DNA of 64,000 nucleotides from JAFAMS01 sp049520515 (lineage in GTDB: Bacteria; Vulcanimicrobiota; Vulcanimicrobiia; Vulcanimicrobiales; Vulcanimicrobiaceae). The DNA is taken from assembly GCA_049520515.1 (NCBI GenBank), contig JBEKPS010000001.1:310001-374000 (forward strand), written 5' to 3'. Positions 17,520 through 25,081 of this stretch are shown piece after piece. Every line of letters begins with the position of its first letter. Positions within the stretch are counted from its first letter, which is position 1. The notes beneath the pieces were generated by a model. That model was not told where the DNA came from and did not search any database. It saw only the letters and a list, made by a program, of their open reading frames with translations. The translations under genes were made by a program, and so were the position numbers.

Positions 17520-17936
17520 TCATGCGGCCGGAAGTATCAGCATAGAGAAAAGACGTCCGGCCCAACGGCGCGCGCGCATTCTAGAAGCCGCATATCCGGC
17601 AGCCTTGCAAGCCTTGCATTCGTCGGCGAGACCATTCCAGTGCGATTTGTCCCGGCCGAAGTTTCCGACCGGAAGAAACGCCTGATGCCTTGTGCACCAC
17701 GCGGTTCCACCTGGCCCAACCTTTCGCAGCGACGCGCTGCACAACTCCCGTCGAATCGCTTGCAGGTTACAGCGCGAATGCGAAAACGCTACGTTGTCGA
17801 TATCCCAAAATAAGTCGACGGAATTGTCTAGCCACGGGATCTTATGATCGAAAACAAGTTCATCGGCCGATTCGATCTTTTGTCTAACGCGTCGAACGCA
17901 ACATTTTTGCTTGGATATTGTTGCGCAATGCTTCCC
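17520..17936 (-). CDS. HNH-like nuclease fragment next to tRNA-Ser
   Basis: The visible core is FDHKIPWLDNSVDLFWDIDN followed by AFSHSRCNL, the His/Asn pattern of an HNH nuclease. Further on are two zinc-binding pairs, WCTRH and CKAC, around NFGRDKSHWNGL. The expected N-terminal CxxC of this kind of HNH protein is degenerate (KCCVRRVRQK). The frame runs into the tRNA-Ser gene, so the apparent first 13 residues are translated tRNA and not protein. Outside the tRNA no ATG, GTG or TTG precedes the core; the nearest near-cognate is ATA at 17918. It is either a decaying gene or one with a non-standard start, and probably a remnant of a mobile element. Confidence 0.5.
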   Translation of the reverse strand, partial: GKHCATISKQKCCVRRVRQKIESADELVFDHKIPWLDNSVDLFWDIDNVAFSHSRCNLQAIRRELCSASLRKVGPGGTAWCTRHQAFLPVGNFGRDKSHWNGLADECKACKAAGYAASRMRARRWAGRLFSMLILPAA

Positions 17937-18024
17937 AGGAGAGGGAGGGATTCGAACCCTCGGAACGTTCGTCACGTTCAGCGGTTTTCAAGACCGCCGC
18001 ATTAAACCGCTCTGCCACCTCTCC
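17937..18024 (-). tRNA. tRNA-Ser (anticodon UGA)
   Basis: On the minus strand the acceptor arms GGAGAGG and CCTCTCC pair perfectly. The T-arm GAGGG-TTCGAAT-CCCTC and the anticodon loop CTTGAAA give anticodon UGA. A long variable arm (AACGTGACGAACGTT region) is as expected for a class II serine tRNA. The CCA end is not encoded. It reads UCN codons, and serS lies 6 kb upstream. Confidence 0.96.
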
Positions 18025-18154
18025 GCGAGCCCAAAAACCTTCACAATCGCGGATTATTCCGCCTCCAATGTCGACACTTTTTCGAAGGCTTTGTCTATAT
18101 CCATACGACAATCACGACGTCCGACCACGTCTACGTCAACATGCATTCCATAAG

Positions 18155-18630
18155 ATGGTTAGGCTTAGCGTGAAAAATGAAGAAAATCGGAAATCACCAG
18201 ACCTAATTACTTTTCAAGGAACAATCACACGAGGATTTCGAGCTACCTCTGGTCCCGAAGGGACGATCGCTAAGCAACTGCGATTCTTCATCTCCAAGGG
18301 AGTCCCGAGGGCCGAATCGTGGCATCTCGGAACGATCAATCTGGATATCTCCCCAATTGTGTTCGAAATTCTAGGCAACGATTTCGAATAACAGCTAACT
18401 GGATAGTCGATCGGCCAAGCTTTTACGAAACCTTTTGGCTCGTCGATGGTACTCTCGAACACAAAGAAAAAATCTATCCAGCCTACATATACTATCCGTG
18501 CCCCTCTGATGTCAAAGTTCATCTCGACAATACGAAATTTGAAATACTAGCTGAGAAAATCGAGGGCTTGGACTATGGCGACGCGGCGGCCGTCACGGTC
18601 GATGCGACGAAGGTACGCCCCAAGTCGTGA
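18155..18630 (+). pseudogene. Frameshifted hypothetical gene (two overlapping halves)
   Basis: The first half (ATG 18155, stop at 18389-18391) reads MVRLSVKNEENRKSPDLITF to NLDISPIVFEILGNDFE. The second half, in the next frame, continues ITANWIVDRPSFYETFWLVDG and ends DATKVRPKS at 18630. The second half has no convincing start of its own; its frame opens inside the first half. A single one-base shift near 18380-18390 joins them into a protein of about 157 residues rich in beta-strand-like segments. I do not recognise the family. The base composition is visibly more AT-rich than its neighbours, which suggests acquisition by transfer followed by decay. Confidence 0.5.
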
Positions 18631-18689
18631 CAAGCAAAAAATACGGATGACGAGGTTTTGAAGGACACCGGGTAACGCTGCGACTTCCG

Positions 18690-18739
18690 CTGTCCCTCGC
18701 ACTACGGCGCGCTCTGCGCGCCTACGCTCGGGATGACAG
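18690..18739. repeat. Palindromic intergenic element, possible terminator
   Basis: A near-perfect inverted repeat pairs CTGTCCCTCG..ACTACGGCGCGC with GCGCGCCTACGC..TCGGGATGACAG around a TCT loop. It sits between a decaying gene and the stop of the first PilZ gene (18744). The form resembles the short intergenic palindromes that recur many times in some genomes. Only this copy is visible in the window. It could also work as a bidirectional terminator, although no T-tract follows. Confidence 0.6.
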
Positions 18740-18743
18740 GAGA

Positions 18744-19502
18744 TTACGAAGCAAAGGCCCTTTTCGGCGGAGGCGTTGACCGTTTACGGAGCGAGGTCGG
18801 CACGATCAGATCGGGGCGGCCCGCGTCGAGCGGGATGACTTCGATCTTCGTAAGACGCTCGCTCACGTAGGCTTGCGTCGTGTAGAGCGTCGTAATTCCG
18901 TCGTGGACGACGCGCGATTCGATCTTGACGCTGTAGAGTTTTTGCTTCCCGCGCTCGATGATGCCGTTGTGCGTCATCTTGACGAGCGGTTGCCGTCCGG
19001 TGTCGAGCGGTGCAAGGCGCCCCAGCCGCACCAGCTGGTCGAGAATATTTTTGATGACGCTATCCGGGAACAAACCCTGATGCTGTGGTTCCTGATGTTG
19101 TGGCTTCGGCCCGACTGTCAGGGGTAGACGCTTCACGAAGCGGTGGATCAGCATCCGGTCATCGCGGGCGATGTCGATGAAACGCGCGCCAATACGCCAG
19201 ACGACTTTTCCCTTGAGCTTGCCTTTTTGTGCGGAAACGCAGCGCGCCAGGGCTTCAATGCGCTTGTTGTCTAGATCGATCGTGACAAGCATCTTAATTG
19301 TCTTGATCTCTTGCGTCGCAATCAAGGCGACGCCATCGACGCTGATATCGACGGGATACGCGTTTGCAAACGTCATGCCGCCGTCGGTTGACGTCGCAAT
19401 ACCGAATGGCCGCTTGCTGCGGCTAACGTCACGCGGTCCACTCAGCAAGCGGTCCAGCGCCCACTCTAGCCGGCCCCAGAGTCGTTGTATTGCAATCATC
19501 AT
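18744..19502 (-). CDS. PilZ-domain-like protein, tandem paralogue 1
   Basis: The protein contains ATSTDGGMTFANAYPVDISVDGVALIATQEI, whose DIS.DG core (here spanning PVDISVDGVAL) is the PilZ beta-barrel signature. A second, longer domain of unknown type (about 130-250) follows. The canonical c-di-GMP-binding RxxxR lead is not clearly present, so nucleotide binding is uncertain. I chose ATG 19502 because the paralogue begins at the equivalent place; an upstream extension to 19535 has no counterpart. It is highly similar to the gene at 19576-20331, which points to tandem duplication with divergence of the linker (PQHQEPQHQG against a Q-rich stretch). Confidence 0.7.
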   Translation of the reverse strand: MMIAIQRLWGRLEWALDRLLSGPRDVSRSKRPFGIATSTDGGMTFANAYPVDISVDGVALIATQEIKTIKMLVTIDLDNKRIEALARCVSAQKGKLKGKVVWRIGARFIDIARDDRMLIHRFVKRLPLTVGPKPQHQEPQHQGLFPDSVIKNILDQLVRLGRLAPLDTGRQPLVKMTHNGIIERGKQKLYSVKIESRVVHDGITTLYTTQAYVSERLTKIEVIPLDAGRPDLIVPTSLRKRSTPPPKRAFAS

Positions 19503-19575
19503 CAATACAAGTTTCCCGGTCCGATGAACGCGCAAACGACTTATCGAGTGATCAGTCGCTGCGTCACACTTGACG

Positions 19576-20331
19576 CTACGAGGCGAAGAGGCGTTGCCAA
19601 GGCAGTTTTGGCGCCGGTGACGGCCTACGAAGCGCGGTCGGGACGATCAGCTCTAAGCGACCGTTGTCCATCGGCACGAGTTCGATGCGCGTCAGGCGGT
19701 CGCTAACGAAGGCCTGCGTGGTGTAGACGGTCGTCGTTCCCTCGTGCACGACGCGCGATTCGATCTTGACACTATGCATCGTTTGTTTGGCGCGCGCAAT
19801 GACGCCGACGTGGGTCATCTTCACGAGCGGCTGCTTTCCGTGACGCAGCGGTGAAAGACGAGCGAGGGCGACCAGTTCCTCGAGGATCTTGCGCGTCACG
19901 CTTTCGGGAAAGATGCCGTACTGTTGCTGCTGCGGCGGCGCAGCCGTGAGCGGCAGTCGCTTGATGAAGCGATCGATCAGCATTCGGTCTTCGCGCGCGA
20001 TCTGGATGAAGCGCGCGCCGATGCGCCAGACGACGTTGCCTTTGAGCGTTCCTTTTTGTGCGCTAATGCACTGCGCCAGGGCTTGAATCCGCTTGTTGTC
20101 GAGATCGATCGTGACGAGAATTCTTCGCTGCTTGATCTCTTGCGTCGTGATCAACGCAACACCGTCGATGCTGATGTCCACGGGATAAGCGTTCGCGAAT
20201 GTCATCCCGCCATCGGTCGACATTGCAACTCCGAATTGGCGTTTGCTGCGGCGAACGTCACGGGGCGAGCGCAGCAAGCGCGCCATTGCCCACTCCAGCT
20301 CACCAAGGCGTCGTTGTGTAGCTGTCGTCAT
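19576..20331 (-). CDS. PilZ-domain-like protein, tandem paralogue 2
   Basis: This 251-residue protein matches the preceding gene along its full length, from RRLGELEWAMARLL to RPSPAPKLPW. The PilZ-like core NAYPVDISIDGVALITTQ is intact. The region after residue 140 (TRKILEELVALARLSPL..) is the shared unknown domain. The start at 20331 is an ATG (MTTATQ). The pair probably has a regulatory or signal-receiver role, for instance in motility or envelope control, but nothing nearby defines it. The 73-bp gap between the two genes carries no obvious promoter. Confidence 0.72.
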   Translation of the reverse strand: MTTATQRRLGELEWAMARLLRSPRDVRRSKRQFGVAMSTDGGMTFANAYPVDISIDGVALITTQEIKQRRILVTIDLDNKRIQALAQCISAQKGTLKGNVVWRIGARFIQIAREDRMLIDRFIKRLPLTAAPPQQQQYGIFPESVTRKILEELVALARLSPLRHGKQPLVKMTHVGVIARAKQTMHSVKIESRVVHEGTTTVYTTQAFVSDRLTRIELVPMDNGRLELIVPTALRRPSPAPKLPWQRLFAS

Positions 20332-20403
20332 CAGCTACAGAGTTACCAGCGCCGGCTTCTGCTAAACCTCAGAGCGTGCGAGCGAGCGCAGGGTCACACG
20401 CTG

Positions 20404-20835
20404 CTAGTGATCCGAGTAACGAATTCCCTTGATGCGCAGCGTGACGTCGCCGACGGGCCGATGCCACACGACGTCCTCACCGACATGAGCGCCGAGTAGC
20501 GCTTTGCCAAGCGGCGACGCGTCGGTGATTTTCCCACCTGGAACGTCCATCTCGGTTTCACCGACGATCGTGAACACACGTTCGTCTTTTTGATCGTTCG
20601 GCTGCACCGTCACGGCGGCACCGAACGCGACGATGCTGCGATCGCTCGGTGGCTGGACGACGACGGCCGCATCCAGTTCGTCTTGAAGCGAGCGTCGCGT
20701 TTCGTCGTCCTTCGTCGCCCCGAGCTTCTGCTGAAGCGCGTGCATGCCGGCCGGCGTCACCGAATGCTCGCGCGGGCCGGAAACGATCTTGAGTTCCGGC
20801 GCGTCCTCGAGTTCCTTCATGAAGGCGCGGCTCAC
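20404..20835 (-). CDS. GreA/GreB-family transcription factor
   Basis: The C-terminal domain reads FTIVGETEMDVPGGKITDASPLGKALLGAHVGEDVVWHRP, the GreA/GreB C-terminal fold that binds RNA polymerase. The N-terminal part (about 1-60) is a short coiled coil (MHALQQKLGATKDDETRRSL). I chose GTG 20835 because it yields SRAFMKE, which matches the SRAFVKE start of GreB-like proteins. An in-frame extension to 21057 is antisense to the next gene. At 143 residues it is slightly shorter than GreA. Transcript cleavage or an alternative secondary-channel role is possible. Confidence 0.85.
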   Translation of the reverse strand: MSRAFMKELEDAPELKIVSGPREHSVTPAGMHALQQKLGATKDDETRRSLQDELDAAVVVQPPSDRSIVAFGAAVTVQPNDQKDERVFTIVGETEMDVPGGKITDASPLGKALLGAHVGEDVVWHRPVGDVTLRIKGIRYSDH

Positions 20836-20874
20836 GCATGGGTCTTTCCCAAGGCGGACCAGAATCACCCTCGG

Positions 20875-21213
20875 ATGGACCCCGCCGTCCACTCGCTCGA
20901 CCATTTCGCGCTCACCGTGCCCGACCCGCAAGCCGGTGCCGACTTCTATTCGAGCTTCGGCCTGCGCACGTCCACGAACGCGAATGCGCTGCGGTTGGAG
21001 ACTGACAATGGTGTGGCTGGCTTCCTCTATGAAGGGTCCGCCAAGCACCTTCACCACCTAACGTTCGGGATCGAAGCAAGCGAACGAAAAGCGTTCCGCG
21101 ATCGCTTGGAATCGGGCGGCGTGAAGCTGCTCGATGCACCGCGCGGATGCGAGAGCGACGGATTGTGGTTTCGCGATCCGGACGGCAATCTCGTCGAGCT
21201 TGCCGTCACATAG
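20875..21213 (+). CDS. N-terminal half of a split extradiol-type dioxygenase (VOC)
   Basis: This 112-residue VOC module reads LDHFALTVPDPQAGADFYSSFGL and ends FRDPDGNLVELAVT followed by TAG. In the related biphenyl-2,3-diol type proteins this non-catalytic module is joined to a second, iron-binding module. Here the second module follows in the same reading frame after the TAG at 21211-21213, so the stop interrupts one ancestral gene. The start lies about 40 bp from the divergent Gre gene. It may be made as a separate subunit, or the TAG may be a recent nonsense mutation. Confidence 0.75.
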   Translation: MDPAVHSLDHFALTVPDPQAGADFYSSFGLRTSTNANALRLETDNGVAGFLYEGSAKHLHHLTFGIEASERKAFRDRLESGGVKLLDAPRGCESDGLWFRDPDGNLVELAVT

Positions 21214-21240
21214 CGGCGTTCGCCGCAAGCAAAATCGCAG

Positions 21241-21789
21241 ATGGGCGTCCGTCTTGCCGGTGAGGGTGAGCGCTCGGCTCCGGATGGACCGCAGCGCATT
21301 ACGCCGCGGCGGCTCGGACACGCGCTACTCTTCTCGCCCGACGTGCTCGGTCAAGTTGCGTTCTACGAACGCGCTCTCGGCTTGCGTCTCTCGGATCGTT
21401 CCGGCGACATCGTTGCGTTCATGCACACGCCGCACGGCAGCGATCATCACATTCTTGCATTCGGAAAATCCGGGCATCCGGGTTTTCATCACGCGAGCTT
21501 CGAGGTCGGCAGCGTCGATGAGATCGGCATCGGTGCAATGTTCATGCACGCCAAAGGTCACCGGGAAGGCTGGGGCTTCGGCCGCCATTACATCGGATCG
21601 AATTTCTTCCATTACATACGCGATCCGTGGGGCAGTTTCGCCGAATATTTTTGCGACATCGACTACATCCCCAAAGGCTGCGTCTGGGAAAGCCGCAACG
21701 TGCCGGGCGAGCACGCGCTCTTCGTATGGGGCCCGCAGCCTCCGCAATACTTCTTCGAAAACGTCGAAGCGGTGCCGGCTACGGTATAA
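21241..21789 (+). CDS. C-terminal catalytic half of a split extradiol-type dioxygenase (VOC)
   Basis: This module retains all three expected Fe(II) ligands of type I extradiol dioxygenases: His in RRLGHALLF, His in GFHHASF, and Glu in GSFAEYF. It also has the family stretches GSDHHILAFGKSGHPG and NFFHYIRDPWGS. It is in the same frame as 20875-21213 and separated by only TAG plus nine codons. The ATG at 21241 has no good Shine-Dalgarno. Related proteins are single chains of about 300 residues that cleave catechol-like rings. The stop overlaps the end of the convergent dehydratase gene. Confidence 0.75.
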   Translation: MGVRLAGEGERSAPDGPQRITPRRLGHALLFSPDVLGQVAFYERALGLRLSDRSGDIVAFMHTPHGSDHHILAFGKSGHPGFHHASFEVGSVDEIGIGAMFMHAKGHREGWGFGRHYIGSNFFHYIRDPWGSFAEYFCDIDYIPKGCVWESRNVPGEHALFVWGPQPPQYFFENVEAVPATV

Positions 21790-22927
21790 GGTCGGCGACG
21801 AGCGTCTTCAAGACCGCGTAGAGCTCGCGTTTCTCCTCAAAGCCGATTCCGGGCGTATCGGGTAGCTTGACGCGACCGTCCCGCACCGGATAGTTATCGG
21901 CGAAGCCGCCGAACGGCGCGAACACCTGCGGATACGACTCGTTGCCGCCGAGCCCGAGCCCGACCGCGATGTTGAGCGCGAATTGATGTCCGCCGTGCGG
22001 AACGCACTGCGTACGCGACCAGCCGTGCGCTTCGAGCATCTCGAGCGTACGCCGATATTCGACAAGACCGTACGAAAGCGCCGGATCGAACTGAAGTACA
22101 TCACGATCCGGACGCAAACCGCCGTGCCGAATGAGATTGCGAGCGTCTTGCATCGAAAACAGGTTCTCGCCGGTTGCGATCGGCCCAGTATACCGCTCTG
22201 CGAGGATCGCGTGCGTCTGATAGTCGAGCGGCTCTAGGGGCTCTTCGTACCAGCGCAATCCGAGCGGCTCGATCGCGACGGCATATTCGAGCGCTTGCTC
22301 CAGATCGAAGCGGCCATTAACGTCAACGCACAAACGTCTCCCCGCTCCGACGACATCGAGCGCAGCTTCGATTCGCCGCAAGTCCGTCGAGAGATCCGCA
22401 CCGCCGATCTTGATCTTGACGGTATCGTAGCCAAGGTCGAGATAACGCTTCAGCTCCTCGACTAAGCTCTTTGTGTCATCGCCCGGATAGTAGTAACCGC
22501 CCGCAGCGTAGACCCACGTATCGACTTCGGCCTTGCCATCGCGGTAGCGGTCCGCAAGGAGTTTCCAGAGCGGGACGCCCTCGGCTTTCGCAAGTGCATC
22601 CCACAACGCCATGTCGAGCACGCCAACCGCGACTGAACGCTCGCCGTGCCCTCCCGGCTTCTCGTTGCGCATCATGGCTGCCGACGCGCGTTTGGGAGCA
22701 ACCTCGCCAAACTCGCGCAAGCGCGGGATGAACCGTTCGCGCAACAGACCTTGCGGAGCGTAGCGTCCATTCGAATTGAAACCGAATCCGATGACCGGCT
22801 TTCCGTCGCGCTTCTGATCCGTGACGACCGCGACGATGCTGGCGGTCATCGTGCTGAAATCGATGAATGCGTTGCGAATCGACGACGCAATTGGAGCGAC
22901 GTCGTCTCGAATCTCGAGGATGCGCAT
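21779..22927 (-). CDS. Enolase-superfamily dehydratase, D(-)-tartrate dehydratase-like
   Basis: The N-terminal capping domain has SSIRNAFIDFSTMTASIVAVVTD and FGFNSNGRYAPQGLLRERF, closely resembling bacterial D(-)-tartrate dehydratase. The barrel carries the catalytic KIKIGG lysine motif, the metal ligands in CVDVNGRFD, WYEEPLEPLDY and ATGENLFS, and the base His in VPHGGHQ. It would dehydrate D-tartrate (or a related acid sugar) to oxaloacetate. The 382-residue length fits. It lies 3 bp after an APC permease, which may import the substrate or a related compound. Confidence 0.85.
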   Translation of the reverse strand: MRILEIRDDVAPIASSIRNAFIDFSTMTASIVAVVTDQKRDGKPVIGFGFNSNGRYAPQGLLRERFIPRLREFGEVAPKRASAAMMRNEKPGGHGERSVAVGVLDMALWDALAKAEGVPLWKLLADRYRDGKAEVDTWVYAAGGYYYPGDDTKSLVEELKRYLDLGYDTVKIKIGGADLSTDLRRIEAALDVVGAGRRLCVDVNGRFDLEQALEYAVAIEPLGLRWYEEPLEPLDYQTHAILAERYTGPIATGENLFSMQDARNLIRHGGLRPDRDVLQFDPALSYGLVEYRRTLEMLEAHGWSRTQCVPHGGHQFALNIAVGLGLGGNESYPQVFAPFGGFADNYPVRDGRVKLPDTPGIGFEEKRELYAVLKTLVADLIP

Positions 22928-22930
22928 GCG

Positions 22931-24487
22931 CTACTTGGGAGTTTTCGCGCGGATGCGCGCGATGTACTCGTCCATCATCTCGAGCTCGCCCGCGTCGCGG
23001 AGGATCGCGATCTGCTGCGTCTGCCAATCTATCTTGCGCGAACGGAACACCGGCAAGCCTTTGTTCCGGCGATAGATGAGATACGCGCACAAGCCCAAGA
23101 TCACCCAGCTCGGCCCCGCGATACGCCCGATGTCATGCGTCAGCAAGACGAAGATCAAGATCGCAAATATCCCGCAGAATCCGAGCACACCGACGACTGG
23201 GAAATCGATCATTCGGCCTTTGTAGCGGATCGGAACGTTCACCGGAATCTTGAATGAACGCGGCGAGTCCGGATCGTTGAAGCGCAGCGCGATCAGTGCG
23301 AGGAAAACGAGCGAATAGCTAGTAGCGGCACCAAACGCGTAAAGGTCGCCCAGGAAATTTAGGCCGGCCGTTCCTTGCATCGCCGCAAAGATGTGGACGA
23401 CGACGGCGAGCGCGCAGAACGTTGCAATCGCGACCGCCGGCGTACGAAACTTACGGTGGACTCTCTGGAACATGCTCGGCAATAGCTTCTCGCGACTCAT
23501 GCCGTACGCAATTCGTGAGGCTCCGAAGACACCGGAGTTGCTCGAGATCAAAAGCAGAATCGCGCCGAGGACTGGGACGTACAGTGCCGCGATGGCACCG
23601 AAGTACGGAATGTTGGACGCCAACACGGCGACGGCTTTATCGTTGTTCTGATCGTTGCCGAGAAACTGGAAGAAGGGTTGGGCGTGGCCTTGCGCGTCGG
23701 GCGGCACCGGATACCACGTGTGCATCGCAAGCGCCAAGTTGGAATAGGCAAGCGCAAAGATCAAGATCGTCAAGATCAGAGCAACGGACGTGCGCGGGAT
23801 GATTGCGGAGGGTCGCCGCGTTTCTTGCGCGGCCTGTGAGATCGACTCGAGGCCGACGAACGAGATAATCGCAAGCGAGACACCGTTCATGAGCTGAAAC
23901 GTCGTCGGCCAATGCGTTTCCATCGTGTGCACGAGCAGCGAGGGATCGAACGCGAACATGAAGCCGAAGAACAGGATTGCCGTTTCGCTCAGGACGTCGG
24001 CGAAGCTGACGAAACCCTGAAACGCCGTGCTCTCGCGAACGCCGACGATATTGAGGATCGCTAGACCGACGATCAAGACGAGAATTGCGATGAAGTGTAT
24101 GGCCGGATTGACGCTGCCGGACAACATCGGGACGAGATGGCTCATGTACCCGATGCACGACCATGCGAAGAGCACGATGTCGATCGTGAAATCCAAGAGC
24201 ACAGCCCAGCCCGCGATGAATCCGAAGAAATCGCCGAGTCCGCGCGTGACGAAATACTGTCCGCCGCCGGCAACGGGATAGGCCGCGGCGAGTTCGGTAT
24301 AGGCGAGGCCGACGCAAACGTACACGAGACCCGCAAACAGGAACGCGACGTTCGAGGCGCCCGCAGCGGCGCCCAATACGAGACCAAGCGCAACAAAAAT
24401 GTCCGCGCCGATATCGGAGTAGCCCCACGAAAAGGAGCCCCACGGCGTCACGTCGCGCCGTAAACTGTGTTCTGCGGTGCCTGCCAA
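22931..24487 (-). CDS. APC-family amino acid/organic cation permease
   Basis: This is a 12-14 segment membrane transporter of 518 residues. It has the APC-fold hallmarks GYSDIGADIFVALGLV in the first segment, VAGGGQYFVTRGLG in the second, and FVGLESISQAAQETRRPS near the middle. The C-terminus carries a hydrophilic tail (KIDWQTQQIAILRDAGELEMMDEY) that resembles a short regulatory extension. The TTG start is at 24487. A perfect small palindrome GGGCG-CTAAT-CGCCC lies just upstream (24491-24505) and might be an operator. It precedes the tartrate dehydratase-like gene by 3 bp. Confidence 0.88.
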   Translation of the reverse strand: MAGTAEHSLRRDVTPWGSFSWGYSDIGADIFVALGLVLGAAAGASNVAFLFAGLVYVCVGLAYTELAAAYPVAGGGQYFVTRGLGDFFGFIAGWAVLLDFTIDIVLFAWSCIGYMSHLVPMLSGSVNPAIHFIAILVLIVGLAILNIVGVRESTAFQGFVSFADVLSETAILFFGFMFAFDPSLLVHTMETHWPTTFQLMNGVSLAIISFVGLESISQAAQETRRPSAIIPRTSVALILTILIFALAYSNLALAMHTWYPVPPDAQGHAQPFFQFLGNDQNNDKAVAVLASNIPYFGAIAALYVPVLGAILLLISSNSGVFGASRIAYGMSREKLLPSMFQRVHRKFRTPAVAIATFCALAVVVHIFAAMQGTAGLNFLGDLYAFGAATSYSLVFLALIALRFNDPDSPRSFKIPVNVPIRYKGRMIDFPVVGVLGFCGIFAILIFVLLTHDIGRIAGPSWVILGLCAYLIYRRNKGLPVFRSRKIDWQTQQIAILRDAGELEMMDEYIARIRAKTPK

Positions 24488-24551
24488 CCTAGGGCGCTAA
24501 TCGCCCAAACTACCCAAACCCCTGCCAAGTGGGTCCCGGGCAGCGGAGTCC

Positions 24552-25031
24552 TTACGCGGCTTTGGGCGTCTTTATCTTTTCGATCTGCTTCATTGTGCGC
24601 GCGAGCTCACGCATGGCTGCGCCCTGAATTCGGCGCCAACCCACGATGCGCTGCGGCTCACATTGCTGGAGATATCCGATGAGATCGCTGTAGTCGCGCC
24701 ACAGGCCGTCGCATTTCGCGGCGACCTTCCGTATGAAGCGGCGGCGATTGATCGAGCGTTTCCCATAGGCGCGGCCGGCCTTGTTCCAAAAATCGATGAT
24801 GAAGTTGGCGCGAACATATGTTTCGCGCATCCGAACGTAGACGGAAACGATTTCCTTGTAGCGTTCCGGACCGAGCGCGTCCCAAAGGTCTTGATTGACC
24901 ATCTGCACCTCGCGCAATTCGCGAAGCAGGGAGCGCTCGAGGGCCGCCTTCCGTTCGTCGAAGAACAGCATCGCGGCGACGCCCAGCGCCAAAACTAGCC
25001 CGGCAAGTACCCACCCGACATCTGGCACCAC
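24552..25031 (-). CDS. Hypothetical membrane-anchored protein
   Basis: This 159-residue protein has a single N-terminal membrane segment (GWVLAGLVLALGVAAMLFF) followed by a charged, mainly helical region. Repeated basic and acidic helices (KAALERSLLRELREVQMVNQ, WNKAGRAYGKRSINRRRFIRK) suggest a bundle or coiled coil in the cytoplasm. I do not recognise a family and no catalytic motif is visible. It stands alone between the permease and the divergent ATP-grasp gene, about 50 bp from the latter. Confidence 0.65.
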   Translation of the reverse strand: MVPDVGWVLAGLVLALGVAAMLFFDERKAALERSLLRELREVQMVNQDLWDALGPERYKEIVSVYVRMRETYVRANFIIDFWNKAGRAYGKRSINRRRFIRKVAAKCDGLWRDYSDLIGYLQQCEPQRIVGWRRIQGAAMRELARTMKQIEKIKTPKAA

Positions 25032-25081
25032 GACTTTCTTATTGGCAGGTCAGAGTGCCAGGTGGTAGGCACTTTGCTCTT

